Part shown: positions 62,456 through 64,000 of the stretch, piece by piece
How positions within the stretch are numbered: position 1 is the first letter of the stretch
Layout of the letters: each line of letters begins with the position of its first letter
Origin: Pelomonas sp047654785
GTDB lineage: Bacteria > Pseudomonadota > Gammaproteobacteria > Burkholderiales > Burkholderiaceae_C
Direction: 5' to 3'
Assembly: GCF_047654785.1 (NCBI RefSeq)
Contig: NZ_JASGKQ010000002.1
Span: 806,001 to 870,000, forward strand
Length of the DNA: 64,000 nucleotides
Notes under the pieces: model-generated
Databases searched by the model: none
What the model saw: only the letters and a program-made list of their open reading frames with translations
Told to the model about the DNA's origin: nothing
Position numbers and translations under genes: made by a program

Positions 62456-63531
62456 CCTTCGACGACCTGCAAGCGCGCATCCGCGAGGCCTCGCGGGCCG
62501 GCCGGCCGCTGCGCATCACCGGCCACGGCAGCAAGGATTTCTACGGCGAGCCGCCGGCCGGCGAGCCGCTGTCCACGCTGGCGCTGAACGGCGTCACCGC
62601 CTACGAGCCCAGCGAGCTGTACGTCAGCGCCTTGGCGGGCACGCCGCTGGCCGACGTCGAGGCGCTGCTCGCCCGGCACCAGCAGCGCTTCGCGTTCGAG
62701 CCGCCGCGCTTCGGCGGCCGGGGCACCGTGGGCGGCATGGTGGCGGCCGGCCTGTCCGGCCCCAGCCGCGCGGCGCTGGGCTCGGTGCGCGACCACCTGC
62801 TCGGCGCGGTGCTCATCAACGGCGCGGGCGAACTGCTGAGCTTCGGCGGCACGGTGATGAAGAACGTCGCCGGCTTCGACGTCAGCCGCGTGCTGGCCGG
62901 CTCGCTGGGCCAGCTCGGCCTGATCACCGAGGTGACGCTGAAGGTGCTGCCGCTGCCGGCCGCCACGGCGACGCTGCGCTTCGAGTTCGACGCCGCCACC
63001 GCGCTGATGGCCGTGAACCGCTGGGGCGGCGAGCCGCTGCCCATCGAGGCCAGCGCCTGGTGGGACGGCGCGCTGCTGCTGCGCCTGGCCGGCGCGGCCG
63101 CGGCTGTGGAGGCCGCCGCGCGCAAGCTGGGCGGCGACCCCATCCCCGCCGAGCTGGCCGCGCCGTTCTGGACCGGCCTGCGCGACCAGACGGACGAGTT
63201 CTTCGCCGGCGCCGCGCGCGCGGTGGACGGCGGCGCGCGGCTGTGGCGCCTGGGCCTGCCCAGCGTCGCGCCGGCCCTGAAGCTGCACGGCGAGCAGCTC
63301 ATCGAATGGGGCGGCGCGCAGCGCTGGGTGGTCACGCCGCTGGAGCCGGCCGCGCTGCGCGAGGCCGCCGCGGCGGCGGGCGGGCATGCGACGCTGTACC
63401 GCGCGCTGGACAAGCGCTGCGGCGTCTTCACGCCGCTGAGCGCCCCGCTGGCCGCCATCCACAAGCGCCTGAAGGCGGCCTTCGATCCGCACGGCGTGTT
63501 CAACCCCGGCCGGCTCTACCCCCGTCTCTGA
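62452..63531 (+). CDS. glcE: Glycolate oxidase subunit GlcE
   Basis: 359-aa second FAD-binding subunit. RPLRITGHGSKDFYGEPPAG, RFGGRGTVGGMVAAGLSGPS, FGGTVMKNVAGFDVSRVLAG and GSLGQLGLITEVTLKVLPLP are GlcE hallmarks. Start is again TTG (62452), overlapping the glcD stop as TTGA. The end shares TGATG with glcF. Tight spacing throughout. Confidence 0.94.
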   Translation: MTFDDLQARIREASRAGRPLRITGHGSKDFYGEPPAGEPLSTLALNGVTAYEPSELYVSALAGTPLADVEALLARHQQRFAFEPPRFGGRGTVGGMVAAGLSGPSRAALGSVRDHLLGAVLINGAGELLSFGGTVMKNVAGFDVSRVLAGSLGQLGLITEVTLKVLPLPAATATLRFEFDAATALMAVNRWGGEPLPIEASAWWDGALLLRLAGAAAAVEAAARKLGGDPIPAELAAPFWTGLRDQTDEFFAGAARAVDGGARLWRLGLPSVAPALKLHGEQLIEWGGAQRWVVTPLEPAALREAAAAAGGHATLYRALDKRCGVFTPLSAPLAAIHKRLKAAFDPHGVFNPGRLYPRL

Positions 63532-64000
63532 TGCAAACGACGCTCGCCCCCGAATTCGCCGGCACCCCCGAGGGCGCCGAGGCCGAGGCCATCCTGCGCC
63601 GCTGCGTGCACTGCGGCTTCTGCACCGCCACCTGCCCGACCTACCAGCTGCTGGGCGACGAGCTGGACGGCCCGCGCGGCCGCATCTACCTGATCAAGCA
63701 GGTGCTGGAAGGCGTGGCGCCCACGCGCGAGACGCAGGCCTACCTGGACCGCTGCCTGACCTGCCGCAACTGCGAGACGACCTGCCCGTCCGGCGTCGCC
63801 TACGGCCGGCTCGTGGACATCGGCCGCCGCGTGGTGGACGCGCAGGTGCCGCGCCCCGGCGGCGAGCGGCGCGTGCGCTGGCTGCTGAAGGAGGGGCTGA
63901 CCTCGCCGCTGTTCAAGCCGGCGCTGGCGCTGGGCCAGGCGCTGCGCCCGCTGGTGCCGGCGGCGCTGAAGGACAAGGTGCCGCCCAGGCCGCCGGCCAC
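63531..64000 (+). CDS. glcF: Glycolate oxidase iron-sulfur subunit GlcF (3' truncated by window)
   Basis: First about 156 residues, running off the end of the window. Two [4Fe-4S] motifs are complete: CVHCGFCTATCP and CLTCRNCETTCP, separated by the usual GPRGRIYLIKQVLEG stretch. The ATG at 63531 shares its A with the glcE stop. The later CCG (cysteine-rich) domains lie beyond position 64000. Passes electrons from the flavin subunits to the quinone pool. Confidence 0.95.
   Translation, partial: MQTTLAPEFAGTPEGAEAEAILRRCVHCGFCTATCPTYQLLGDELDGPRGRIYLIKQVLEGVAPTRETQAYLDRCLTCRNCETTCPSGVAYGRLVDIGRRVVDAQVPRPGGERRVRWLLKEGLTSPLFKPALALGQALRPLVPAALKDKVPPRPPA

Overview
The window is a dense, high-GC chromosomal segment with short intergenic gaps and heavy GC3 bias. 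Gene content points to a betaproteobacterium of the order Burkholderiales, in the Rubrivivax / Roseateles / Leptothrix neighbourhood: an atpI-BEFHAGDC operon, a PhaM-type PHA granule regulator, a PEP-CTERM protein, a LivM-LivG fusion and hemE-priA adjacency. The genus is an inference from gene content and gene order, not a measured result.

Layout. 1-4759: branched-chain amino acid / amide ABC transporter (binding protein cut by the window edge, LivH, fused LivM-LivG, LivF). 4759-7793: small metabolic genes (PhzF-like, VOC, GNAT, SMP-30). 7841-15318: complete F1Fo ATP synthase operon with a recognisable sigma-70 promoter and an intrinsic terminator. 15409-23354: a less GC-rich accessory stretch with a CsgG / DUF4810 / DUF799 lipoprotein trio, then a large Zn-dependent phospholipase-C-like gene broken by an IS5-family and an IS66-family element. 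23455-31050: mutarotase, LemA-TPM-TPM cluster, hemE, priA behind DnaA-box-like sites, a PEP-CTERM protein and a second small exported protein. 31172-37339: Rep helicase, an O-antigen ligase/polymerase-like membrane protein and a degenerate kinase. 37436-44227: AEC permease, an NtrC-type two-component pair, an FdhF/YdeP molybdoprotein, an 86-aa protein and a GST. 44250-49368: a decayed gene, DegP/Q protease, a QseBC-like two-component pair and an HD-domain protein. 49511-52501: polar amino acid ABC transporter with a sigma-54 promoter and NtrC-like site. 52521-58396: MacB/FtsX-type tripartite efflux operon, also with a sigma-54 promoter. 58398-64000: DUF6279 lipoprotein, TraB/GumN protein, phaM and glcDEF (glcF cut by the window end).

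The most interesting items are regulatory or structural. (1) A sigma-54 -24/-12 element with two upstream palindromes precedes the efflux operon, whose probable activator is the sigma-54 response regulator encoded about 11.5 kb away. (2) A family of three intergenic repeats at 33265, 36259 and 47921 has an invariant frame around a hairpin whose arms covary. (3) A long exported-protein gene is interrupted twice by IS elements, yet its remaining pieces join into one open frame. (4) An NtrC-like enhancer and sigma-54 promoter precede an amino acid transporter. (5) DnaA-box-like sites lie upstream of priA. No tRNA, rRNA or CRISPR array was seen.
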